Shown here: positions 1-8,171 of the stretch, one piece after another | Layout of the letters: each line of letters begins with the position of its first letter | Numbering within the stretch: position 1 is the first letter of the stretch | From: Deltaproteobacteria bacterium | GTDB lineage: Bacteria > Desulfobacterota > Syntrophia > Syntrophales > UBA6807 | Length of the DNA: 34,802 bases | Assembly: GCA_011056835.1 (NCBI GenBank) | Contig: DSDU01000006.1 | Coordinates: forward strand, 1 to 34,802 | Direction: 5' to 3' | The notes under the pieces: model-generated | The model's input: only the letters and a program-made list of their open reading frames with translations | Database searches by the model: none | Told to the model about the DNA's origin: nothing | Translations under genes and position numbers: made by a program

Positions 1-380
1 GCCTGAACAATAGCGGTATAGCCGAACAATCAAGGACTTGCAGGCCGTTTACAAAAACGGCGATACCGAGGTATGCTATTTTGAAAGAACAAAAAATATA
101 AGGAAACTCTAAACTCTAGTAAAGAAGACAGGTCCCGATCAATTTATTCTTTTGAAGAAGAGGCATCACAGGACCATTAACCTACTGCGGTAAAGCCACA
201 AGGGCCGCTGGCAAAGGATATTGGAACCGGGAAGCGGCGTTTTCGAGTTCGGGGTGATAACCGAATCACGACAATCAAAATCCAAGAGACGAGTTTTGGC
301 ACACGATTCGTCACCCTCCCGGGTCAACGGTTTCACATTTCCGCGCGATTGCGCACCCCGCCCCTGTGCGGTTAATCCAA
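1..380. other. Left-edge region without a recognisable gene; contains an imperfect inverted repeat
   Basis: No convincing coding region is visible. Bases 9-19 can pair with 63-67 and 75-80 (AATAGC with GCTATT, GGTAT with ATACC, leaving a 7-base bulge). Inside this, GCCGTTT at 44-50 pairs with AAACGGC at 55-61 around an ACAA loop. The structure could be a repeat end, a small folded RNA or a weak terminator of something outside the window; no T-run follows on either strand. The frame open from base 3 to a TAA at 99 gives an uninformative peptide. The rest, up to the stop of the acyl-CoA synthetase, shows nothing I recognise. Confidence 0.4.
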
Positions 381-2525
381 TCATGCGTCTGTTTGTCTCT
401 GCTGCATTGCAATCAGCGCGTCAGCCACCTTCGGTTGGCCGTTGACGATGATGATCGGATTGAGATCCATTTCCTGTATGACTGGAAAATGCAGCGCCAG
501 TTCACCAAGGGTCACGAGAATTTTTGCCATGGCATCCACATCAACAGGTGTCATGGATCGATATGAACCGAGTAGCACATTCGCGTTGATTGAAGCTATC
601 ATTGAATAAGCATCATGATAACTCAACGGTGACATGCGTATTGTCCGATCCTTCAGTGCCTCCGCAAATACTCCGCCGACTCCGAACATGATACAGGGTG
701 GAAATCCGCGGAAACGGCTCATTCCCGCCATGAACTCCCTGTCTCCGTGAAGCATTTCCGACACCAGAATCGCCACATCCGGTTCTCTTTCCCGTATTGA
801 TAGGAAGGCCTTCCGTAGTGCGTCATCAGTTTGAATGTTAAGGTGTACCATCCCCGCTTCCGTTTTATGAAGAATACGGGAAGAACATGCCTTCAGAGCG
901 ACAGGGAATCCGACCGCATCAGCAGCGGACAGAGCATCTTCGATCGTAATAACGATCCGCTCCTCTGTCGTGGGGATACCATATGACTTGAGAATTTTTT
1001 TTGCCTGATATTCATCAAGGTCGGCATTGCTCTTCCTTATGTAATTTCGTGCATCGGAAGGTACTTCCATTCGTGGCGGTATTTCTAAGCCGGAACGATT
1101 TCTGATTTTACTATACTGGTGGAGGATGCCCATTGCGCGAGCGGCTTTCTCCGGCGCGTCGAGAACGGGAATGTCATGTTCGTGGAAAACTCGAACGCAA
1201 TGATCCTCCTTTCCGAAGAAAGACGATGCAATTAAAGGCTTGCCATGTTTATGCGGCATCTCCACGAGAGATGTCAGATCCGTTTCGGGAACATGAACAG
1301 GCCGTCCATCGGGAATATCCATAACATGCGCAACAAGAGGATAAATCTCATTAAAAAAACCGGTATCAATGATTCCATGGATAATAACACCATCTATCTC
1401 ATCGGCATCAAAAACAATCCGAGGCAGTTTGTCGGCAAGTATCGACATGTCAAGATGAAATGTCAGATCAACGGGATTCCGTGCGCTTGCCTGATCGGGA
1501 ATGTACTCACCTATTTGATCCCGAATTTCACCGGAAAATTCGGGAACGTCAAGCTTGCACAGATTGCACGTCGTCGCAATCCCCGTACCGGGACCTCCCG
1601 AGTTTGTTAATACGGCTATCCGAGATCCTTTGAGGGGCGGCTGCGAAGCCAGAACCCATCCTCCTTTAAACACTTCTTCAATGGAATTGACCTGTATAAT
1701 GCCTGCTTGCTCGAAGAGACCTTTGTAGATATAGTCCGGACCCGCCATGGCGCCGGTGTGACTCGATCCCGCCCGAGCCCCCGCTTCCGTGCCACCCACG
1801 TATTGTGCAATAATGGGCTTCCGGGAGCTCACCCAGCGCGCCACGTCGAGAAAATCTCCCGCTCGGGCAATCCCTTCGACATACAGCGCAATTGCCTTCG
1901 TTGCATCGTCCTCTCCCAGAAACTTCAGACACTCTACGATATCGATATCGGCACCGTTGCCGATACTGATTGCTTTACTGATCTTGATACCATGCTTATG
2001 AAGATATGAAAGATTTTGTGTTATGTACGTACCGCTCTGTGATGCCACTCCAAGCTTGCCGTTAAGGTCGTGGACCGGCGCAACCGTGAGATTCAGGGGA
2101 AGCTGTGTGTTAATGATCCCGACACAGTTTGGTCCTAAAAATCTCATCGAATATCGCCGTGCAATCTCGGTGATGATCCGCTCCAGATCCCGTCCCGTCG
2201 TTCCTGTTTCACTGAAACCTCCACTGATAATTATGGCATGGCGTGTTCCTATCTTGCCAAATTCTTCCAGAAATTCAGGAACAAGTCGCGTGGGGACCAC
2301 CAACACTGCCAGGTCCGGAGCATAAGGAAGATCGCCGACGGAAGCATACGCCTTCCTGCCGAGAACCATTTTATCCCGAGGGTGAACAGGGAGAATTTCA
2401 CCGGGAAAGCCGTTACCGATCAAGTTGAGACATTGAATCGTTCCCATTTTAAAAACATTATTGCTTGCCCCGACAAATGCGATCGAAGAGGGATTCATAA
2501 TCGTGTCAAGGGGATTAGATTGCAT
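381..2525 (-). CDS. ADP-forming acyl-CoA (acetyl-CoA) synthetase, fused alpha-beta form
   Basis: 714 residues. The protein interconverts an acyl-CoA, ADP and phosphate with the free acid, CoA and ATP, and belongs to the NDP-forming acyl-CoA synthetase family. An N-terminal CoA-binding Rossmann domain starts at SSIAFVGASNN. Succinyl-CoA-ligase-like domains follow, with the phosphohistidine motif SSHTGAMAG near residue 255. A C-terminal ATP-grasp domain (about 495-710) begins near LDEYQAKKILKSYGIPT. Length and order match the single-chain alpha-beta enzymes of anaerobes. The ATG at 2525 is preceded by AAGGAG seven bases upstream. It is monocistronic here, with a promoter candidate 50 bp upstream. 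Acetate-type ATP formation is the usual role; the acyl specificity cannot be read from sequence. A protein-acetylating (Pat-like) role is unlikely because no GNAT domain is fused. Confidence 0.9.
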   Translation of the reverse strand: MQSNPLDTIMNPSSIAFVGASNNVFKMGTIQCLNLIGNGFPGEILPVHPRDKMVLGRKAYASVGDLPYAPDLAVLVVPTRLVPEFLEEFGKIGTRHAIIISGGFSETGTTGRDLERIITEIARRYSMRFLGPNCVGIINTQLPLNLTVAPVHDLNGKLGVASQSGTYITQNLSYLHKHGIKISKAISIGNGADIDIVECLKFLGEDDATKAIALYVEGIARAGDFLDVARWVSSRKPIIAQYVGGTEAGARAGSSHTGAMAGPDYIYKGLFEQAGIIQVNSIEEVFKGGWVLASQPPLKGSRIAVLTNSGGPGTGIATTCNLCKLDVPEFSGEIRDQIGEYIPDQASARNPVDLTFHLDMSILADKLPRIVFDADEIDGVIIHGIIDTGFFNEIYPLVAHVMDIPDGRPVHVPETDLTSLVEMPHKHGKPLIASSFFGKEDHCVRVFHEHDIPVLDAPEKAARAMGILHQYSKIRNRSGLEIPPRMEVPSDARNYIRKSNADLDEYQAKKILKSYGIPTTEERIVITIEDALSAADAVGFPVALKACSSRILHKTEAGMVHLNIQTDDALRKAFLSIREREPDVAILVSEMLHGDREFMAGMSRFRGFPPCIMFGVGGVFAEALKDRTIRMSPLSYHDAYSMIASINANVLLGSYRSMTPVDVDAMAKILVTLGELALHFPVIQEMDLNPIIIVNGQPKVADALIAMQQRQTDA

Positions 2526-3084
2526 CGTGTTTCACTCCTTAGTTCCATGAATCGTTATACTGTTTGTGCATTATCCCTATATACAGGAATGGCCGTGAGT
2601 CAAGATAAATTAAAAATCCGCCTCGGCATTTATTTCATTTTGCAATCACCTGTGACGATTCCACACACATCATCACCGCAATTTTTATTGATAGTTTATA
2701 ATGAATTATCATTTTACAGGAGATATTACTCAGACTCTCCTCGATATTGTTTCTGATACAGAATGAAAATCCATTAATGATGGATTTCAAGACATCACAT
2801 ATCGAATGCATCCGCTTCACTTACTGCTGATAAATCAATACACAGTTAAGGGCAAGCGATTCCGGCCGTCTGAAAACAAAAGGAAACTTTGGAATTGTCT
2901 TCAGCAGGCTGCAGTGTTATCAAGAAGTTCGATAGTAGCAATGAAAACGAATTTGAGAAGGAGTCTGTTACCGGTTGACAAGAAGCATTGCGTCGTGCAA
3001 TACATTCACGAATATTATCAATCATGATAAGGAGTTTGCAAAACTTCCCAGGTAATATACCATTCAGCGGGAGGATCGATAACC
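2526..3084. other. Divergent intergenic region, 559 bp
   Basis: This separates the leftward acyl-CoA synthetase from the rightward signalling operon. Apart from the promoter candidate at 2576-2603, a perfect dyad is visible: AAATCCAT (2767-2774), loop TAATG, ATGGATTT (2780-2787). It could be an operator or a weak hairpin. The short open frames here have no recognisable product, lack convincing ribosome sites and are A+T-rich. The ribosome site GGGAGG for the next gene lies about ten bases before 3085. Confidence 0.4.
2576..2603 (-). promoter_or_regulatory. Sigma70-type promoter candidate for the acyl-CoA synthetase
   Basis: Reading the minus strand, TTGACT (2603-2598) is followed after 16 bases by TATAGG (2581-2576), about 50 bp before the ATG at 2525. 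The -35 matches consensus at five of six positions and the -10 at four of six. There is no experimental support. Confidence 0.4.
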
Positions 3085-3378
3085 ATGAGACGTGTTTCAG
3101 TGGATAGTCTGCGTCCTGGAATGAAACTGGCAAAACCAGTCATCAAAGACATGACGACACTACTCGGCGAGGGCACCGAACTGACTGACAGATTGATTGC
3201 AAAAATCAAAAACCTCACTATTGCCGATGTAGTCATTGATGCACCTCGAGAAGATGGCATCACGAAGGAAACATTGCTGAGACAGCTGGACCTGAGGTTT
3301 CAGGACAGAGATACCGAGCCCTATATGGCGTTGATTAAGCGACTGGTAAGAGAACATATCGAGGATATCCATGAATGA
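3085..3378 (+). CDS. Small DUF3391-like protein (HD-GYP N-terminal-type domain standing alone)
   Basis: 97 residues. The opening VSVDSLRPGMKLAKPV has the 'LRPGM' signature of the DUF3391-type segment that usually precedes HD-GYP phosphodiesterase domains. Here it ends after about 97 residues in a charged helical tail and no HD-GYP domain follows in frame. The ATG at 3085 has GGGAGG upstream. Its last eight bases overlap the start of the HDOD gene, so the two are probably translationally coupled and may act together. A role as an adaptor in cyclic-di-GMP or stress signalling is inference from neighbours. I see no frameshift joining it to the next gene, which begins with its own complete domain. 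Confidence 0.7.
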   Translation: MRRVSVDSLRPGMKLAKPVIKDMTTLLGEGTELTDRLIAKIKNLTIADVVIDAPREDGITKETLLRQLDLRFQDRDTEPYMALIKRLVREHIEDIHE

Positions 3379-4210
3379 GCTGAGCATCGATCGCTTGCGA
3401 AGAAAAGTGGAAAACATAAATAATCTTCCGACGATCCCCGAGAAGATAAAGCAGATATCTGAAATTATTGGAAAACCTAACATCTCACTGAATGAAATCA
3501 GTGCATTTATATCCAATGACCCTGCTCTGACAACAAAAATTCTCAAAATGATTAATTCAGCGGTCTATGGTTTCCCGGGGAGAATTTCCCTTGTTTCTCA
3601 TGCCACGGTTCTACTCGGACTCAATGTAGTCAAAGGACTGCTCATTGGTGTTTCCGTGTCGGAATTTATGGAGGAAGCCATGTCGGGACTGTGGAATCAC
3701 TCCCTTGCATGCGCCCTCACGGCACGCATTCTCGCCCAGAGAAAGAAAATACCCGAACCGGAGGAAGTTTATGCAGCCGGCTTGCTTCATGATATTGGAA
3801 AAGTCATCCTGATTCAATCATATCGCAAGGAATACGAAATGATCATGAACCGAGCCGGGGATCGGGGAACAACGGTTGTCGAGGAGGAAAAAGGATACTT
3901 CCCGGTCAATCATGGCATAATTGGAGGGTGGCTAGCGGAAAAATGGCACTTCCCCATAAGACTGTCGGAAATGATCAAGAATCACCACGATCCCATGAGA
4001 TCGCGAACTGCTCCAAAAGAAACGGCCCTTGTTCACTTATCGGATATAATCGTCAGAGCACGGGGCATCGGCTTTCCCGGCGATTATTCCGTACCTGTCG
4101 TCAACCCCCGTGCTTATGAATTGCTCAATTTCAGCGAGTCGGACATAAAAGAAACCCTTGAGGAAATGGAAGATGTCATGGAGCTCACAGAGGAACCTTC
4201 ATCGTTATGA
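3371..4210 (+). CDS. HDOD-domain signalling protein
   Basis: 279 residues. The fold is recognised from NNLPTIPEKIKQISEII at the N-terminus, typical of HDOD output domains, and SNDPALTTKILKMINSAVYG. Unlike many HDOD proteins, the central region keeps an HD pair in AAGLLHDIGKVIL (about residue 140). A later NHGIIGGWLAEKW and NHHDP follow the usual HDOD pattern. HDOD proteins act as regulators in signalling, often beside GGDEF or response-regulator proteins, and most have no shown catalytic activity. It overlaps the upstream gene by 8 bp and the GGDEF gene by 4 bp (ATGA), so the three form one translationally coupled operon. Whether the retained HD residues hydrolyse a nucleotide is unknown. Confidence 0.9.
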   Translation: MNELSIDRLRRKVENINNLPTIPEKIKQISEIIGKPNISLNEISAFISNDPALTTKILKMINSAVYGFPGRISLVSHATVLLGLNVVKGLLIGVSVSEFMEEAMSGLWNHSLACALTARILAQRKKIPEPEEVYAAGLLHDIGKVILIQSYRKEYEMIMNRAGDRGTTVVEEEKGYFPVNHGIIGGWLAEKWHFPIRLSEMIKNHHDPMRSRTAPKETALVHLSDIIVRARGIGFPGDYSVPVVNPRAYELLNFSESDIKETLEEMEDVMELTEEPSSL

Positions 4211-5136
4211 AAAAAAACGTCATGCTCATATCGTCGGATGTGGTTGTACACAGCATTGCCGAGAGACTATTAAAGGATCGCTACGATGTTGTTACCTTCA
4301 ACTCAATTCGGTCCGCCCTTGATCATATATACTACGACGTTTCAACCCTCCTCATCATCGACATCAAAGCAGGGGATTCGATTACCATTGATGTGCTTAA
4401 CAATCTGAAGAATGATCCCATGTTTAATCAGTTGCCCGTTCTTGCCATTCTATCGGATGATTACACCCTCAAACAATGGGATTCACTGTTTGTCGAAGAT
4501 TACGTATGGTTGTCTCATATGGAAAGAGAGCTTGTGGTTCGGGCATCCCTCTGCATAACCAGAGCTGAGAGAAGCGTTGAGATTAATCCGCTGACTCGGC
4601 TCCCGGGGAATATCTCAATTACAAGGCAGATACAGAACAGGCTCGATGAGGGCCGGTTATTCGCCCTGGCATATGCCGACCTTGATCATTTTAAGCCGTT
4701 TAATGATCAATACGGGTTCAGTCGAGGTGATGAAGTCATTAAAATTACCGGTCGTCTTATTTTGAATATTGTGAAAAACAGGCAACACCATGATAGCTTC
4801 ATAGGACATATCGGTGGCGATGATTTTATTTTTATCATGAATACGAATCTGATCGAAGATGCGTCAAAGGAAATCATCCTTGCTTTCGACAAAATCATTC
4901 CAACCTTCTACAACCCCGATGACAGAGAACAGGGACACATACAAGCTACAGACCGACAGGGGAATATTCAGTTGTTCGATATAATGACCCTCTCCATAGG
5001 AATCACTATGAATAATCATGAAACATTTTCACATTACGGTGAAATAACGGAGCGGGCATCGGAAATGAAACACTATGCGAAGCAATTCAGAGGGAGTTGC
5101 TTCCGAATGGACAGGCGTAAAAGAACTTCTCCATAA
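4207..5136 (+). CDS. Receiver-like/GGDEF diguanylate cyclase candidate
   Basis: 309 residues. Residues 1-110 resemble a response-regulator receiver: VMLISSDVVVHSIAERLL at the first strand and LLIIDIKAG near the usual phospho-Asp. The acidic pocket is incomplete, so phosphorylation is uncertain. The C-terminal half is a GGDEF domain beginning at NPLTRLPGN, with metal-site sequence YADLDHFKPFND and active-site motif GHIGGDDFIF. The signature is GGDDF, a conservative variant of GGDEF. No canonical RxxD product-inhibition site lies five residues before it. Cyclic-di-GMP synthesis is therefore plausible but not assured; nucleotide sensing is the alternative. The last gene of the signalling operon, it overlaps the HDOD gene by 4 bp. 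Confidence 0.85.
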   Translation: MKKNVMLISSDVVVHSIAERLLKDRYDVVTFNSIRSALDHIYYDVSTLLIIDIKAGDSITIDVLNNLKNDPMFNQLPVLAILSDDYTLKQWDSLFVEDYVWLSHMERELVVRASLCITRAERSVEINPLTRLPGNISITRQIQNRLDEGRLFALAYADLDHFKPFNDQYGFSRGDEVIKITGRLILNIVKNRQHHDSFIGHIGGDDFIFIMNTNLIEDASKEIILAFDKIIPTFYNPDDREQGHIQATDRQGNIQLFDIMTLSIGITMNNHETFSHYGEITERASEMKHYAKQFRGSCFRMDRRKRTSP

Positions 5137-5196
5137 TTTTTTTCGCATCTTACCCACGTAACACCGTTACACCTGACCCAGGCAATGCTCTTACGA

Positions 5197-5790
5197 TTAT
5201 TCCGAAAGATATCCTCGTTTGACGGCGTTGTCGATCATCTTCTCCGCATATGCCCACAACAGAGAAGATCCTTCCTTGATAGGCTGATTCCTCTCAATGA
5301 CCTGGTGTTTCTTTATGGAGTGCCGTTTCCACATATATCCTTTCGTCATATAATTATGGAGCAATGGCTGAAACCGATCGAGCGCACCGGCAAAAAGGCT
5401 TTCCGGCGTCCTCCGTTGTTGAAATTCGTCCCATAGACGGCGAAATTCTTTCGCCTGATCTCCGGGAAGAATAGTAAAAATCCGGTCGGCGGCACTTTCT
5501 TCCCGTTCCGTCTGATCGTGCATCCTCTCGACATCGTAACAGTAGGTATCACCGGCATCGATTTCGACAAGATCATGGATCAACACCATTTTGAGAACTC
5601 GAAACATATCAATGCCACACTCTACGGCATATTCCGAGAGAAGAAGTGCCATGACGGCAAGATGCCATGAATGTTCCGCATCATTTTCCTGACGCGAGCA
5701 ATCCATTAAGACGGTTTGCCGCAGAATGCGCTTTAATTTATCGATTTCGATGATAAAGTCGATCTGTTTTCGCAGGCGATCATTATTCAC
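5197..5790 (-). CDS. HD-domain hydrolase, YfbR/HDDC2-like 5'-deoxynucleotidase
   Basis: 197 residues. The metal-binding H...HD...D set is intact: AEHSWHLAVMA (about residue 40) and VLIHDLVEIDAGDTY (about 72-87). The family removes phosphate from deoxynucleoside monophosphates and acts in the cytosol. The start is the GTG at 5790, with AAAGGGG five bases upstream. It is convergent with the GGDEF gene, whose stop is 60 bp away; no strong terminator is visible in that gap. No partner gene is adjacent, so a housekeeping or nucleotide-pool role is likely. Substrate specificity within the HD_3 family cannot be told from sequence. Confidence 0.85.
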   Translation of the reverse strand: MNNDRLRKQIDFIIEIDKLKRILRQTVLMDCSRQENDAEHSWHLAVMALLLSEYAVECGIDMFRVLKMVLIHDLVEIDAGDTYCYDVERMHDQTEREESAADRIFTILPGDQAKEFRRLWDEFQQRRTPESLFAGALDRFQPLLHNYMTKGYMWKRHSIKKHQVIERNQPIKEGSSLLWAYAEKMIDNAVKRGYLSE

Positions 5791-6255
5791 GAGTACCCCT
5801 TTCTTTCCTAACTTTTATAGTCAGATATCTCCTGAAAATCCCGTCAATCTCAGATTATGCATGAATGACGAAACTCAAAGATCATATGTCAGACGATTTT
5901 CAATATCTCAATGAAAATTCTCAGCCATATCGGGGGAAACGGTTACGGCGAACGAAAAATACCTGACCAAGCGGTTAAATACGTCCCGACTCGATGCTGT
6001 TCAAAAATGTCCCGACATATGGCATGCGAACATCGCAAGGTCACGAGTAAATACGGGTAATCCCGATATGTCGGGCCGGATAAATGTTCATCGACAGTCT
6101 GCCCCGTGCTGGTTGCGCTATTTGAACGTATTCAGATGCCTTTCGCTTGACTTTTCCCCGCATATCCTCCATATCTATAACGTTTTTCCCGTGCGAAGCA
6201 TATTCACACTTTCGTACGAACGAATTAGAAAAACTTCATTCACAAATCTGCAAAG
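5791..6255. other. Intergenic region, 465 bp, with long-spaced inverted repeat
   Basis: No gene is supported. CCCGACATAT (6011-6020) is perfectly inverted at 6066-6075 as ATATGTCGGG. The right copy also sits in a local hairpin, CCCGA-TATG-TCGGG (6062-6075). The arms could loop about 65 bases or bind a dimeric regulator upstream of the thioredoxin-fold gene at 6256. Neither direction has a strong promoter; TTGACT at 6147-6152 lacks a good -10 at the right spacing. Confidence 0.4.
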
Positions 6256-6819
6256 ATGATGGAAAAAGAACTTATTATACGATGCCTTCGATGCGGACAA
6301 AAAAACCGTATAGATCATACTCATATCGGTGATGAACCGCTGTGCGGCACATGCGGCGCCCATCTTGACGAGCTTATTCTCCGGTGTCTTGCCTGTGGAA
6401 CAAGAAATATCGTTCGGGAAGATCGACTTCATGATAAACCGATATGCGGCAAATGCAGGGTTCCTCTCTACCAGGGATACGCCGATGATATAGGTGACAG
6501 GAACTTCATCGAAGAAATTATCTCGTTTCCCGGACCGGTTCTCATGTATTGCTGGGCTCCCTGTTGTTCATCAATCCGCACCATGATACCTATTCTGAAC
6601 GAACTGGGAAGAAGATATGCGGGCGGGGTAAAAATTGCCAAGCTTAATATTTACGAAAATCCTAAAATTGCAGAACAATATAACATAACCAAGACTCCGA
6701 CATTGCTTTTCTACCGGAATGGCTGCCTTGTCAAGCGCATCGAAGGATATAAGAGACAGGACGAAATAGAAGATCTCCTCCGGCATATTATAAAAGAAAA
6801 CCTTAAAGATTCCGGTTAA
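6256..6819 (+). CDS. Thioredoxin-fold protein with two N-terminal zinc ribbons and non-canonical active site
   Basis: 187 residues. Two near-repeat zinc ribbons open the protein: Cys10/13 with Cys30/33, and Cys44/47 with Cys64/67. Thioredoxin-2 (TrxC) types usually have one. A thioredoxin domain (about 80-187) follows, with the cis-proline in TKTPTLLFY. Aligned to WCGPC of thioredoxins, the active site here reads CCSSI (103-107): the first catalytic Cys104 is kept, Trp becomes Cys103 and the second catalytic Cys becomes Ile107. The usual CxxC disulfide cannot form; a vicinal Cys103-Cys104 pair or a monothiol mechanism is possible. The start is one of two tandem ATGs (6256, 6259) without a strong ribosome site. 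It converges on the short AOR-like gene, their stop codons sharing the TTAA at 6816-6819. Loss of reductase activity or a metal/persulfide role are alternatives. Confidence 0.85.
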   Translation: MMEKELIIRCLRCGQKNRIDHTHIGDEPLCGTCGAHLDELILRCLACGTRNIVREDRLHDKPICGKCRVPLYQGYADDIGDRNFIEEIISFPGPVLMYCWAPCCSSIRTMIPILNELGRRYAGGVKIAKLNIYENPKIAEQYNITKTPTLLFYRNGCLVKRIEGYKRQDEIEDLLRHIIKENLKDSG

Positions 6820-8171
6820 GCCCGGCATACGTCATCGATCGCTGCTTGAAGTCGGATCTGCAGCGAACTGCGCGACTCTTTTTCGGGATCAATAAAACTG
6901 AGAAGATCGACATCGGTTATATCAGGAAACATCAATAAAAAGATGGGGCATATTCCGAGGATCATGGACAAGGCAACACGTCTCTTCCAGTTTTCAGGAG
7001 AATCGAAATCCCCGATAACGGTAAGCGGGGGAATCCCTCCTCCGAACCGGTCTGCTTCTTGCCGTGGAATGCTGCAGGATACTGTTCCGCAGGTATGTCC
7101 GTCGACTTCTTTTACTTTCAGTTCCGGTCCGCTGAATAACCCTTTGATCATGGAAAGCACCTCATCCAATGATCCACCCCGGGGAATAATCTGGGAGACT
7201 GCAACGGGATCAAGGCCCCATTCATTACATGCTGCCATGATTGGAAATACATCAGCATTGAATGTATCCGCCAAAGTCATGAACCCCAAATGATCCGTCA
7301 GCAACAGTGTTCTTATTCCATTCGAATCTTTACCATCGAACAGCGTCTCGTTCGTTACTTCCACATGGCACATACAGGGAAACGGACAGTGGTAACATGC
7401 CCTCTGCCGCATTTTTTTTATCGGCAACAGTTCCATAATTGAACTGTCTGCCCCGAGGTGCTGGAGAATCCTGCTGAATCCAGGTCCTTTTCCGTGGAGA
7501 GATGTTGAAAGCCCCTTCATCATTGCCTCGGACCGGGTCAAATCATTATCACCGTATGACAGTCCGTCAATGCCGTTGAAGAGGACGCCTTTGATATTTT
7601 TCGATGCCATCACCGACGCAAGGCCCGTTTTATCAAAACTTCCTCCCCTGCTCACGGACACCGATGCGGAAACAGCTCGTTTATCCGCGGCGGGGCCGGC
7701 AATAATCCACGATCTAATATCCCGGATTTCCCGTCGCATTATTGAGGACATTTCAGCAATGGTTAGATTCAACAGCGGGCCAGCGGGATGAAATACCATC
7801 GTTCCTTCATGAACCGAGAGAATCATCGGCTGCGATGCCGTATTGTTCATGACCAAGAAGTCAAATCCGGCAAATTTCATTTCCGAACCGTTGCGTATCG
7901 TCAGGGGAACATTACTGATCTTTCCTGATAACGGCGACCGAAACGTTGCAACAAGAAGACAGGAGGCTGGTGCGAAGCTTCCCGTCAATGGACCGGTACC
8001 GAGCACAATAGAGTCATTGCCGTCATATCGATCCAGGAGGATTCGATTGACGGCGGCACCACCGATATGCTCGGAAATCAAAGATTCTTCGAGAGGTGCT
8101 ACCTGGACGGACAGATCGCTGAGATCAATGACTCCCATCTTTCCGGTATAATTTTTTTCTCTAAATCTCAT
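6816..8171 (-). CDS. Short, divergent aldehyde ferredoxin oxidoreductase (AOR) paralogue
   Basis: 451 residues against about 600 for typical AORs. The N-terminal AOR domain is recognisable (VLGTGPLTGSFAPASCLL; VMASKNIKGVLF), then the cubane motif CYHCPFPC, then CNEWGLDPVAV equivalent to the first pterin motif. A late LGICPIF resembles the fourth cluster Cys region. The segment with the DPRG/GGCH motif is missing, the acidic residue of the second pterin motif is lost, and the glycine pair before the LKxAG(Y/F)D motif is replaced. It may bind cofactor poorly or be a structural or regulatory subunit. Its ATG overlaps the stop of the ferredoxin-NapH gene (ATGA), so it is cotranslated with it. Codon use and length argue for a maintained gene rather than a fresh pseudogene. 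Confidence 0.75.
   Translation of the reverse strand: MRFREKNYTGKMGVIDLSDLSVQVAPLEESLISEHIGGAAVNRILLDRYDGNDSIVLGTGPLTGSFAPASCLLVATFRSPLSGKISNVPLTIRNGSEMKFAGFDFLVMNNTASQPMILSVHEGTMVFHPAGPLLNLTIAEMSSIMRREIRDIRSWIIAGPAADKRAVSASVSVSRGGSFDKTGLASVMASKNIKGVLFNGIDGLSYGDNDLTRSEAMMKGLSTSLHGKGPGFSRILQHLGADSSIMELLPIKKMRQRACYHCPFPCMCHVEVTNETLFDGKDSNGIRTLLLTDHLGFMTLADTFNADVFPIMAACNEWGLDPVAVSQIIPRGGSLDEVLSMIKGLFSGPELKVKEVDGHTCGTVSCSIPRQEADRFGGGIPPLTVIGDFDSPENWKRRVALSMILGICPIFLLMFPDITDVDLLSFIDPEKESRSSLQIRLQAAIDDVCRA

Noticed and set aside
2975-3003. Promoter for the signalling operon at TTGACA 2975-2980
   Set aside because: The -35 is perfect but no acceptable -10 lies at 16-18 bp.
2806-3027. 73-codon frame upstream of the signalling operon
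   Set aside because: No ribosome site, no domain and A+T-rich intergenic composition.
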